A stretch of DNA of 8,799 bases from Acetofilamentum sp. (GCA_020720565.1 DYOK01000112.1:1-8799); one strand, 5' to 3'; counted from the stretch's first letter, positions 1 to 6,121 are shown. The notes: a model not told the origin generated them from the sequence alone. Translations and numbers: made by a program.

Positions 1-135
1 TTTTTTGCTCTAATTTAATCAAACCGAAAGTTGCATTTGTGGCTTGAATTCAGCATTTATTTAAGTTTCGCTAGTTAAAATTACATATTACAAACAATAG
101 ATATACAGTGTTTTGAATTCTATTTTTTGAGATGC

Positions 136-243
136 TTTGTGTCTTCTTTGTGCTTTTTGTGTAATAGCCAAAAATATTTGTTACACAACCCTGTCTGCTG
201 GTAGGCAGGGTTACACTAAGTAGACACAAAATACACAAATGTG
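136..243. repeat. Hairpin flanked by inverted TTTGTGT-type repeats
   Basis: This is the only structured part of the gene-free stretch 1-350. At 187-212 AACCCTG pairs with CAGGGTT, and the stem continues inward (one G-T wobble) to about 10 bp with a 6-base loop. To its left, 136-164 carries TTTGTGT-like units; to its right, 223-243 carries the complementary ACACAAA-type units, so the whole is an imperfect nested inverted repeat. No T-run follows the hairpin on either strand, so a classical terminator is unlikely, although it lies downstream of queA. TTTGTGT units recur at 3823-3864, which suggests a dispersed intergenic repeat. The rest of 1-350 shows no coding or RNA signal. Confidence 0.5.
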
Positions 244-350
244 ATTAGAAAAGGCTCAAGTCATGTATGCGGCTGAATTTCGAGGCATAACCATCGTGTA
301 TTTTATATAATAAACAATAAGTCAAGGTTTTATGTTACATGCAACTTGAG

Positions 351-1574
351 TTATTTTCCTTCCGGAAACAATAAGGAGCTGTCGCCATAACTTAAAAATC
401 GGTAATTGTGCGTTAAGGCATGTTGGTAAATTGTTTTCCATTTATCGCCCACCAAGGCCGAAACCAACAACAGCAAGGTGCTATGGGGTTGATGGAAATT
501 GGTAATAAGTGCATCAATCATTTTAAAATGATACCCCGGAACAATCATTATTGCCGTTTCGGCTGCTATTTCGGTGATATGCTGCGATTCGAAAAAATTA
601 AGCCAAATCTGAAGTGCTGCTTCTCGGCTCAATTGACCTTCGGTTTGGTACGGTTCCCATTGCAAAACTGCTAATTTGGATTGTGCATCGAGTTTATTAT
701 CAAGTATTTGCACAGCCAACCAATAGATGCTTTCTAAGGTGCGTACCGAAGTGGTTCCTACTGGAATGCAAAATTTGTGTTTCGATAAATCTTCGATAAG
801 TCGGCGAGTTACCACAAAATGCTCGCTGTGCATGTCGTGTTCGGCAATGGATTCGGTTTGGACGGGTTTAAAAGTCCCAGCTCCAACGTGAAGCGTCAAT
901 TCGGTTTTAGCGATACCGCTTTGACGCAAATGTTCTAAAATGTCAGGCGTAAAATGTAAACCTGCAGTTGGGGCCGCCACCGAGCCTTGTATTTTTGAAT
1001 ATACAGTCTGATATCGATCGAGGTCGTCGGGTTCTGTGTTACGATTTAAGTAGGGCGGAATGGGCAATTCGCCTATCCATTCGATTAAGCTCGAAAACGT
1101 AAGCTGTGGATGATTCCAGCTAAATTCGATAATGGGTTTGTCATGCCATTCGCCTACTTTTTCTGCACTGAATTCGATTTTTTGATTTTGATACTCGAGA
1201 TTTCGTGTCAATACGCCAGATTTCCAACGTTTGGCATTGCCAACCAAACAAATCCATTGGCAAGTTTTGGTCGATTGCAAGGAGAGATCGTAGGGCTTGG
1301 GCAAATGGGGTTCGAGGCAAAAAATCTCGATTAATGCACCGGTCGGTTTCGTAAAATGCAAACGAGCCGGAATGACTTTGGTATTGTTAAATACCAAAAC
1401 CGAAGACGAAGGAATAAATGCAGGAAGCTGTTCAAATGCATCGTCAATAATGCTTGAATTGTTATAAACCAGCAATTTAGATTGATCGCGCCGGAAAACT
1501 GGATATTTGGCAATACGCTCGTCGGGAAGTTCGTAGTCGAAATCCGAGATTTTAAAATGTCTGTAATTCTGCAT
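351..1574 (-). CDS. queA: S-adenosylmethionine:tRNA ribosyltransferase-isomerase QueA
   Basis: QueA transfers and isomerises the ribosyl part of S-adenosylmethionine onto 7-aminomethyl-7-deazaguanine in tRNA, giving epoxyqueuosine, the penultimate step of queuosine synthesis; it is cytosolic. Family signatures run the full length: an N-terminal SDFDYELPDERIA (residues 10-22), FNNTKVIPARL (62-72), GELPIPPYL (168-176), the hallmark GSVAAPTAGLHFT (197-209), LTLHVGAGTFKPV (226-238), HSEHF (249-253), PVGTTSVRTLES (271-282) and TNFHQPHSTLLLLVSALVG (358-376). At 407 residues it is longer than the enterobacterial enzyme (about 356), which I recall as usual in Bacteroidota. The ATG at 1574 is the only reasonable start, because no other Met precedes the conserved N-terminus. 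It diverges from the toxin-antitoxin pair; no other queuosine gene is in the window. Identification is firm. Confidence 0.97.
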   Translation of the reverse strand: MQNYRHFKISDFDYELPDERIAKYPVFRRDQSKLLVYNNSSIIDDAFEQLPAFIPSSSVLVFNNTKVIPARLHFTKPTGALIEIFCLEPHLPKPYDLSLQSTKTCQWICLVGNAKRWKSGVLTRNLEYQNQKIEFSAEKVGEWHDKPIIEFSWNHPQLTFSSLIEWIGELPIPPYLNRNTEPDDLDRYQTVYSKIQGSVAAPTAGLHFTPDILEHLRQSGIAKTELTLHVGAGTFKPVQTESIAEHDMHSEHFVVTRRLIEDLSKHKFCIPVGTTSVRTLESIYWLAVQILDNKLDAQSKLAVLQWEPYQTEGQLSREAALQIWLNFFESQHITEIAAETAIMIVPGYHFKMIDALITNFHQPHSTLLLLVSALVGDKWKTIYQHALTHNYRFLSYGDSSLLFPEGK

Positions 1575-1578
1575 GCTG

Positions 1579-1586
1579 CAAAAATA
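1579..1586 (-). promoter_or_regulatory. Candidate -7 box of the queA promoter
   Basis: On the minus strand TATTTTTG matches the Bacteroidetes -7 consensus TAnnTTTG exactly and ends only four bases before the queA ATG. In rnpB of this window the same box ends three to four bases before the expected RNA 5' end, so transcription here should begin at or one base before the start codon, giving a leaderless mRNA. A TTG at a proper -33 distance is missing; the nearest (1601-1603) is 14 bases away, too close. The box is therefore a candidate only. Confidence 0.45.
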
Positions 1587-1631
1587 ATTAACTTTGCGAA
1601 CAATTTAGTAAGAGGAATAAAATGGATTAAA

Positions 1632-1685
1632 ATTGCATTACACGGACTAAATCTGTATATTTGCACGTATAAAATATAATGCAAT
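1632..1685 (+). promoter_or_regulatory. Inverted repeat bracketing the TA promoter, candidate operator
   Basis: ATTGCATTA at 1632-1640 and its exact reverse complement TAATGCAAT at 1677-1685 form a perfect 9-bp inverted repeat with 36 bases between the arms. The left arm covers the TTG of the -33 element, and the right arm runs into the antitoxin ATG at 1684. Antitoxins of ribbon-helix-helix type commonly repress their own operon by binding such repeats, so this is a natural candidate for autoregulation. That role is inference; a chance 9-bp match in AT-rich DNA cannot be excluded. Confidence 0.45.
1633..1663 (+). promoter_or_regulatory. Bacteroidetes-type promoter of the toxin-antitoxin operon
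   Basis: TTG at 1633-1635 is followed after 20 bases by TATATTTG at 1656-1663, an exact fit to the Bacteroidetes -33/-7 arrangement (TTG, 19-21 bases, TAnnTTTG). Transcription would start near 1667-1669, leaving a leader of roughly 15 bases before the antitoxin ATG at 1684. No Shine-Dalgarno sequence is visible in that leader. Confidence 0.7.
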
Positions 1686-1941
1686 GGATACTAAACTAAC
1701 TTTAAAACTAGACAAATTTGTCATCGAACAAGCCAAAGAATATGCTTCTTCAAATCATCGAAGCTTATCTCGAATCATCGAAACTTATTTGAGATCTCTT
1801 GTAAATCAGGACAAAAGGGATGAGGAAGATGACTTTGAAATATCACCTTTTGTAAAAAGCATGTCAACAGGAGTTAAAATTCCAGCCGACCTCGATTACA
1901 AATCGGAATATTTAAATCACATGACTGAAAAGTATAAATAA
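1684..1941 (+). CDS. DUF6364-family antitoxin (ribbon-helix-helix-like)
   Basis: This 85-residue protein is the likely antitoxin of the pair. Residues 1-12 (MDTKLTLKLDKF) look like the DNA-binding beta strand of a ribbon-helix-helix protein, followed by two predicted helices, about 13-22 and 26-41, the second containing SLSRIIETYLRSLV. The acidic stretch QDKRDEEDDFE (42-52) is a flexible linker. The C-terminal part, SPFVKSMSTG (54-63) then DLDYKSEYLNHMTEKYK (69-85), has the shape known for DUF6364 antitoxins, where the tail wraps and inhibits the partner PIN toxin. Its TAA at 1939-1941 directly touches the ATG of the toxin gene, so the two are co-translated. It probably represses its own promoter through the inverted repeat around the start. 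The assignment rests on sequence pattern and on the neighbour. Confidence 0.85.
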   Translation: MDTKLTLKLDKFVIEQAKEYASSNHRSLSRIIETYLRSLVNQDKRDEEDDFEISPFVKSMSTGVKIPADLDYKSEYLNHMTEKYK

Positions 1942-2355
1942 ATGAAAGCATTTCTTGACACCAATGTTATGCTCGACTTTTTAGGTGAGCGTGAGCCATT
2001 TTATTTAAGTGCGGCTAAAATTGCTAGCCTCGCAGACAAAGGGAAAATAGAAATTGTGGTATCGGCATTGTCGTATGCGACTGTAAGTTATTTTCTTGCA
2101 AAATTTGAAGGGATCGAAAAGACTAAGGATAAATTGAGGAAATTTAGAGTGATTTCGGGAATTTGCGAACTTGATGAGAACATAATTGAAAAAGGACTTA
2201 ACTCTGATTTTTCTGACTATGAAGATTCATTGCAATATTTTAGTTCGTTACGCCATGATTGTGATATTTTAATAACACGTAATGTAAAAGATTTTAAAGG
2301 AGCTCAAATACCTGTAATGACTCCAGATGAATTTTTAAATAGCTTAAGAAAGTGA
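1942..2355 (+). CDS. PIN-domain ribonuclease toxin (VapC-like)
   Basis: The protein (137 residues) is a single PIN domain, a metal-dependent ribonuclease fold typical of VapC-like toxins. It opens with FLDTNVMLDFLGERE (4-18), with D6 the first catalytic aspartate. SDYEDSLQYFSSL (91-103) provides D92, E94 and D95, and CDILITRNVKDF (107-118) provides D108 and the TRN/KDF signature near the end of PIN domains. The second motif reads VVSALSYATVSYFL (39-52) and lacks the glutamate seen in classical VapC; from memory this is usual for the PIN branch paired with DUF6364 antitoxins, so it is not evidence of inactivity. The gene starts on the base after the antitoxin stop codon. The RNA target cannot be read from the sequence. 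The frame is intact and ends with P126 and EFLNSLRK as in the family. Confidence 0.9.
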   Translation: MKAFLDTNVMLDFLGEREPFYLSAAKIASLADKGKIEIVVSALSYATVSYFLAKFEGIEKTKDKLRKFRVISGICELDENIIEKGLNSDFSDYEDSLQYFSSLRHDCDILITRNVKDFKGAQIPVMTPDEFLNSLRK

Positions 2356-2379
2356 ATCCCAAAGGCTAACCATTATGAG

Positions 2380-2493
2380 TAAGGCCTTCGCCAATTTATT
2401 GATTTTGTAACTTACATTTTGCTATGTATTTATTTTAGCTAACTATTTTATAAATAGAAAGTTAGTAAAGTAACATGTAGGTCGAAGGCCTTA
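2380..2493. repeat. Palindromic repeat element with 11-bp inverted ends
   Basis: TAAGGCCTTCG at 2380-2390 and CGAAGGCCTTA at 2483-2493 are perfect 11-bp inverted repeats enclosing a 114-base AT-rich element. Read on the minus strand, the left arm continues as AGTTACAAAATCAATAAATT before the core, matching the dispersed repeat seen at 3742 and 6179; the right arm is a plus-strand copy with a less conserved lead-in. It thus looks like two head-to-head copies of that repeat. Inside, CTAACTATTT can pair with AAATAG...TTAG (about 2440-2466), adding a central hairpin. There is no coding content. It resembles a small non-autonomous palindromic element, and it fills most of the gap between the PIN toxin and the DUF2027 gene. 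Confidence 0.6.
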
Positions 2494-2540
2494 AAACGAT
2501 ACGTTTTTTGATAAGGAGCTACCCAAATAAAATACACATG

Positions 2541-2556
2541 CGTTCTTTTGAGAACG
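2541..2556 (+). promoter_or_regulatory. Leader hairpin ahead of the DUF2027/Smr gene
   Basis: CGTTCT (2541-2546) pairs perfectly with AGAACG (2551-2556) across a four-base TTTG loop. The hairpin ends 17 bases before the ATG at 2574 and is followed by an A-rich tract, so it would sit in the 5' leader, not act as a terminator on this strand. On the minus strand no T-run follows it either. A role in translation or mRNA stability is possible but unproven. Confidence 0.35.
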
Positions 2557-2573
2557 TTAAAAAAATATAAACC

Positions 2574-3641
2574 ATGAATTTTAAAAAAGGCGATAAAGTA
2601 AGGTTTTTGAACGATGTGGGCGGTGGAACCGTGGTGCGTATTCTCGAAAACAAAATGATAGAAGTACTAACCGAAGACGATTTCGAGATTCCGGTCTTGG
2701 CTTCGGATTTAGTTAAAGTTAGTTCTGCAGAAAATAAAGCTTTTGCACAAGAACCGGAAACAGTCAAACCTCAAAAAATGCAAGAGCCCGAGCAATGGGA
2801 ACCGGAAGACGAATCGATTAATCAAGTGGTCTATGTCGAAGGAAACGACGATTTAAACCTTTCTTTGGCTTTGGTGCAGTCTGTCGAAGGGCAAAAAAGT
2901 GCTTCGGGTGTCGATTTGTATTTAATCAACGACAGCAATTGGCAAGCACAAACTTTGCTGTTCGAATCATTCCCAAACAAACAGTTGCTTGTTTTTAACA
3001 GCTTGCTGGAATCCAACTCTAAAGTTTGGATTAAACATTTTCCCGAAAAGGATTTGAGTCAATTTCCAAGTTTGACCGTTCAATCGCTAGTGTATCATAT
3101 CGATCCGCATCAATCGCATCCGGCTGTAAGTAAAGAGATTGCCATTAATCCTTTAAAATTATTACGCAGTAAAGGTTTTGTCGAAAACGATTTTTTCGAA
3201 TCGGAGGCATTGATCATTCCATTTCACCTTCCCGATCCAAGTCCCAAAGAGGCTTATGTAAAATCGGAAGAAAATTTAAAACAATTGCTCGAAGACAAGC
3301 TCAATAATCCCCGTAGTACGAAAAATGACAATGAAACCGAAAAATTGCCTGAGTTTTTCGAAGTCGATTTGCACATTCACGAATTAGTCGACGATTTTAA
3401 ACATTTATCGAACACCGAAATGGTCGAAATTCAAATGAAAACATTCCATTCGCGATTGAATGCCGCCCTAAAGCAACATCAAGTCAAAAAAATGGTGTTT
3501 ATTCATGGCGTCGGTGCCGGTGTTTTGAAAAAAGAAATCCACAAAGCCTTGAGTACGACTTATCCGCAATTGTACTTTCAAGACGCATCGTTCAAAGAAT
3601 ACGGCTTTGGTGCCACCATGATTATCATACGAAGGGGCTAA
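2574..3641 (+). CDS. DUF2027 and Smr domain-containing protein
   Basis: This is a 355-residue soluble protein with three parts. Residues 1-50 (KKGDKVRFL, GGGTVVRI, then EVLTEDDFEIPVLASDLV) match the N-terminal DUF2027 module, a small beta-barrel-like domain. An acidic linker (about 51-82) leads to a middle region (about 84-220, from NQVVYVEGNDD) rich in predicted strands, which I recognise as the rest of DUF2027. A charged linker (about 222-260) precedes a C-terminal Smr domain with DLHIHEL (265-271), HGVGAGVLKKEI (311-322) and YGFGATMI (343-350), the characteristic motifs. Smr domains in MutS2 and relatives nick or bind nucleic acid, and some act on stalled ribosomes; the role of the DUF2027 version is not established to my knowledge. 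No MutS ATPase is attached. The ATG at 2574 fits the conserved N-terminus. Confidence 0.92.
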   Translation: MNFKKGDKVRFLNDVGGGTVVRILENKMIEVLTEDDFEIPVLASDLVKVSSAENKAFAQEPETVKPQKMQEPEQWEPEDESINQVVYVEGNDDLNLSLALVQSVEGQKSASGVDLYLINDSNWQAQTLLFESFPNKQLLVFNSLLESNSKVWIKHFPEKDLSQFPSLTVQSLVYHIDPHQSHPAVSKEIAINPLKLLRSKGFVENDFFESEALIIPFHLPDPSPKEAYVKSEENLKQLLEDKLNNPRSTKNDNETEKLPEFFEVDLHIHELVDDFKHLSNTEMVEIQMKTFHSRLNAALKQHQVKKMVFIHGVGAGVLKKEIHKALSTTYPQLYFQDASFKEYGFGATMIIIRRG

Positions 3642-3696
3642 AGGGGAAATTGTCAAATTTTTATTTAAGATTAAATGCACTAATAAGTATGATTAC

Positions 3697-3774
3697 AATT
3701 TAATGTCGTATTTTTTAAACTAGAGTATTGACAAATAGACAGTTACAAAAACAATAAATAGGTCGAAGACCTTA
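3697..3774 (+). repeat. Long copy of the GAA-loop dispersed repeat
   Basis: This 78-base copy matches 8021-8097 with six substitutions and one gap (about 91% identity). Its 3' end is the core AGGTC-GAA-GACCT at 3760-3772, a perfect 5-bp stem with a GAA loop, preceded by GTTACAAAAACAATAAAT. It is one of the two most complete copies here and sits in the 314-base gap between the Smr protein and the kinase-RapZ fusion. That gap is filled mainly by repeats and shows no gene. Confidence 0.75.
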
Positions 3775-3780
3775 TGATCT

Positions 3781-3812
3781 GTTACAAAACCAAGAAATAG
3801 GTCGAAGGCCTC
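3781..3812 (+). repeat. Tandem second copy of the dispersed repeat
   Basis: It begins GTTACAAAACCAAGAAATAG and ends in the core variant AGGTC-GAA-GGCCT, in which the T-A pair of the stem becomes a T-G wobble. It lies exactly 39 bases after the equivalent point of the preceding copy (3742), with 28 of 33 compared bases the same, so the two form a short tandem. Confidence 0.65.
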
Positions 3813-3822
3813 CTAGGAAAAG

Positions 3823-3864
3823 CTTTGTGTAAATGGTGACTTTTTTTTGTGTAACTTTGTGTTG
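3823..3864 (+). repeat. TTTGTGT-type intergenic repeat
   Basis: CTTTGTGTAAATGG, TTTTTTTTGTGTAAC and TTTGTGTTG follow one another. The wording is close to 136-164 and, on the other strand, 223-243. Phrases of this type are frequent in Bacteroidota intergenic DNA in my recollection, but their function is unknown to me. Confidence 0.4.
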
Positions 3865-3906
3865 AAGTGCATCGATAATTTGCGTAAATTAGAAAAATAA
3901 TGCATT

Positions 3907-3931
3907 GTAAAAAGATAAGTCGAAGACATTA
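3907..3931 (+). repeat. Degenerate copy of the dispersed repeat
   Basis: GTAAAAAGATAAGTCGAAGACATTA retains the spacing of the family but has lost two stem positions: AAGTC-GAA-GACAT has a 3-bp stem. It ends 24 bases before the TTG start of the next gene and looks like a decayed copy. Confidence 0.4.
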
Positions 3932-3955
3932 ATAAACCATCAAAAACATTAAATT

Positions 3956-5389
3956 TTGAATTCACCCGAGCGTATTTTTGTTAAATTACTGAAGGATAGT
4001 AATTTATCTGAATTAAATAAGTTTTCGGCTTTAGCAGCAACAGCATCGAACCGTCAGTATTACCGGCTAACGCTTAAAAATGGCTCGACGCTTATTGCCG
4101 TTTATAACGATAATGTTCGAGAGAATCGGGCTTTTTTTGATTATGCTGTTGGGTTAAAAAAATCGTCTGTGGCTGTGCCCGAAGTTCTGGCCATTTCGGA
4201 AGATGAATTTTGGTATCTACAAACCGACTTAGGCGATATCACCTTATTTCATTTTCTGAAACAAGCCAAAAATCAAGCTGATTTTGAGCCTCAACGAGAA
4301 AAGAAATACCAACAAATTATCGATGATTTAATTCAAATTCAACTAAAAGTGCCCGAACATATCCGTTTCGAAAGTGGCTTTCCTCGTGCTGCATTCGACC
4401 GTCAATCCATTGAATGGGACTTGAACTATTTTAAGTACTATTTTCTAAAACTTTCGGGCATCAATTTCGACGAGCAAATGCTTCAAGATGAGTTCAACGC
4501 CTTTACCCAAGACTTGCTCAATATCCCCAGTGGTTATTTTATGTATCGTGATTTTCAGTCGCGCAACATCATGTGTTTAGATGGAAAACCTTATTATATC
4601 GATTTTCAAGGCGGCAGAAAGGGACCATTGCAGTACGATTTGGCTTCTCTGTTGTTCGATGCAAAAGCAGAGTTACCTATCGACTTTAGACTTAAAATGT
4701 TGGCTTATTATCAAGAACAATTAAAACAATTTTCACACTATTCGGGTCTCGATTTTGAGATTGACTTTTGGAAGTTGGCATTAGTGCGAATTTTGCAAGC
4801 CCTTGGAGCTTATGGTTTTAGAGGTTTGATTGAGCACAAGCAGCATTTTGTACAAAGCATTCCCTTGGCATTCGAAAATTTAAAGTGGTTACTATCAAAT
4901 TTCAGTGCAGCAAGTTATTATCCCTATTTGACCAGTTTATTGGAAGCATTACCTCAGTCAAAGGAAATTAAAAAAGTGTTACCAAATCAATTTGAGAATA
5001 AACTCAAGCTACAGTTAGGCAGTTTTTCTTTTAAAAAAGGCTTGCCCGAAAGTAAAGACGAGCACGGTGGCGGATTTATTTTTGATTGTAGAGCATTGCA
5101 TAATCCAGGCAGATATACAGAATACAAAACATTAACAGGCAAAGACAAGCCTGTAATCGATTTTTTTGCTACCATGCCAGAAATGGAGGTTTTTTTGTCG
5201 CAAGTGTATCAATTGGTCGATTTTAGCGTACAAACCTACCTCGATAGGGGATTCGAAAGCTTGTCGGTGCATTTTGGGTGTACAGGTGGACAGCACCGTT
5301 CGGTGTATTGTACCGAACAGCTCAAAGCACATTTAGAGCAAAAGTTTAGTATTCAAATCGAACTAAAACACAGGGAACTCGAAAAATAA
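3956..5389 (+). CDS. AmgK-like sugar phosphotransferase fused to RapZ C-terminal domain
   Basis: Residues 1 to about 330 form an aminoglycoside-phosphotransferase-like kinase. YRDFQSRNIM (197-206) is the catalytic loop (D199, N204), and YIDFQGGRKGPLQYDLASLL (214-233) carries the metal-binding D216. These motifs resemble AmgK, which phosphorylates N-acetylmuramate/N-acetylglucosamine in cell-wall recycling. Residues about 354-477 form a RapZ C-terminal domain: SFSFKKGLP (356-364), FDCRALHNPGRY (376-387), TGKD (394-397), GCTGGQHRSVYC (441-452) and a final KHRELEK. In RapZ this domain senses glucosamine-6-phosphate and binds RNA; the RapZ ATPase domain is absent here. The fusion suggests coupling between amino-sugar phosphorylation and sensing, which is inference. 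The start is TTG at 3956; a stop codon in frame at 3950-3952 excludes upstream extension, and the next Met is residue 196. No nucleotidyltransferase partner is in the window. Confidence 0.9.
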   Translation: MNSPERIFVKLLKDSNLSELNKFSALAATASNRQYYRLTLKNGSTLIAVYNDNVRENRAFFDYAVGLKKSSVAVPEVLAISEDEFWYLQTDLGDITLFHFLKQAKNQADFEPQREKKYQQIIDDLIQIQLKVPEHIRFESGFPRAAFDRQSIEWDLNYFKYYFLKLSGINFDEQMLQDEFNAFTQDLLNIPSGYFMYRDFQSRNIMCLDGKPYYIDFQGGRKGPLQYDLASLLFDAKAELPIDFRLKMLAYYQEQLKQFSHYSGLDFEIDFWKLALVRILQALGAYGFRGLIEHKQHFVQSIPLAFENLKWLLSNFSAASYYPYLTSLLEALPQSKEIKKVLPNQFENKLKLQLGSFSFKKGLPESKDEHGGGFIFDCRALHNPGRYTEYKTLTGKDKPVIDFFATMPEMEVFLSQVYQLVDFSVQTYLDRGFESLSVHFGCTGGQHRSVYCTEQLKAHLEQKFSIQIELKHRELEK

Positions 5390-5506
5390 ACCGTAATAGA
5401 TGAAACAACCAAGTCAAATCAATTTTGAAATAAGATTTAAGACAATATCAAGAAGATACAAATTGTAAAAAGAAGCAATAAGCATGAATCAAATAAAAAA
5501 ATCTAT

Positions 5507-5533
5507 ACCCTCAATCGGGGGGAAGGGGGACTA
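5507..5533 (+). repeat. Paired G-tract element, copy 1
   Basis: ACCCTCAATC is followed by GGGGGG, AA, GGGGG and ACTA, ending three bases before the yqgE-like start codon. It matches the element at 7273-7299 (pyrimidine tract, G6, two bases, G5, CTA). The C-tract can pair only partly with the G-tract here. The position suggests an effect on expression of the next gene, but the element may simply be a dispersed repeat. Confidence 0.5.
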
Positions 5534-5536
5534 AAG

Positions 5537-6121
5537 ATGAAAACATTGGACATCAACCTCTTTAAAGTTAAAAACACACTCGAACCTCAAATTGGCCGAG
5601 CTTTAATTTCGGAGCCCTTGTCGTCGGACGATTATTTTTCGCGCTCGGTGGTTTATTTGACAGAATACAACCAGTTGGGCTCAATGGGTTTTGTTCTGAA
5701 CAAAAAATCGGAATATTCACTTTCCGAATTAATTCCAGAAATTGAAGCCGAATTTGCGGTTTACAAAGGAGGTCCAGTGCATCCTAACACCCTGCATTTT
5801 ATCCACAAAATTCCATCAATACCCGATTCGTTGGAAATATCGAACGGAGTTTTTTGGGGAGGCGATTTCGAAAAGCTCAAAGAATTGATTCGACTTAATT
5901 TGATTACAGAAAATCAAATCCAGTTTTTTATGGGTTACTCTGGTTGGTATCCTGGGCAATTGACGGAAGAAATCGATAGAGGGTTTTGGCTTTTAGTCGA
6001 TATGGATTCAAAATCGTTGTTTTTTAATCAAAACGAAAAATTTTGGAAAGACCAAGTTAAAAAAGTGGGCTTAAATGTAAAATCTTGGTTAAATGTTCCA
6101 GATAATCCACTATTTAATTAA
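5537..6121 (+). CDS. YqgE/AlgH family protein (UPF0301)
   Basis: This 194-residue cytosolic protein belongs to the UPF0301 (YqgE/AlgH) family; its biochemical function is unknown, and the AlgH link to alginate regulation in Pseudomonas does not transfer safely. Visible signatures are GRALISEPLSSDDYFSRSVVYL (20-41, the conserved start with an F-x-R-S-V-V pattern), GSMGFVLNK (48-56), YKGGPVHPNTLHFIH (76-90), the acidic and aromatic segment around VFWGGDFEKL (105-114), and FFMGYSGWYPGQLTEEI (130-146), the most conserved family motif. Length is normal for the family (about 185-195). The ATG at 5537 gives a lead-in of about 17 residues before the conserved part. The gene follows the kinase-RapZ fusion after 147 bases that include a G-tract element, so co-transcription is possible but not shown. 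Confidence 0.93.
   Translation: MKTLDINLFKVKNTLEPQIGRALISEPLSSDDYFSRSVVYLTEYNQLGSMGFVLNKKSEYSLSELIPEIEAEFAVYKGGPVHPNTLHFIHKIPSIPDSLEISNGVFWGGDFEKLKELIRLNLITENQIQFFMGYSGWYPGQLTEEIDRGFWLLVDMDSKSLFFNQNEKFWKDQVKKVGLNVKSWLNVPDNPLFN

Noticed and set aside
39..76. Regulatory RNA or preQ1-type riboswitch near queA
   Set aside because: This lies downstream of queA, not in its leader, and the queA leader is too short for a riboswitch; no preQ1 aptamer pattern is visible.
80..115. TTACAAACAATAGATA as a further copy of the dispersed repeat
   Set aside because: Only the AT-rich lead-in is similar; the GGTCGAAGACC core is absent, so chance is as likely.
420..1334. Several plus-strand open frames of 60-85 residues inside queA
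   Set aside because: They are antisense shadows of a strongly conserved gene, with no promoter or family resemblance of their own.
1331..1684. Minus-strand 117-residue open frame over the queA start and the intergenic region
   Set aside because: It overlaps queA in another frame and crosses the divergent promoter region; composition is not protein-like.
2380..2493. CRISPR-like or attachment-site array among the intergenic repeats
   Set aside because: Copies are dispersed and inverted as well as direct, without regular spacers, and no cas, integrase or tRNA gene is present.
3851..3886. Promoter of the kinase-RapZ gene (TTTG near 3856 and ATAATTTG near 3872)
   Set aside because: The -7 box misses the first position of TAnnTTTG and the spacing is about 15 bases, too short for the Bacteroidetes pattern.
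5401..5534. Two tiny open frames (22 and 16 residues) between the kinase-RapZ gene and yqgE
   Set aside because: Length is what chance gives in this gap; the second merely reads through the G-tract repeat. No hydrophobic or leader-peptide character.
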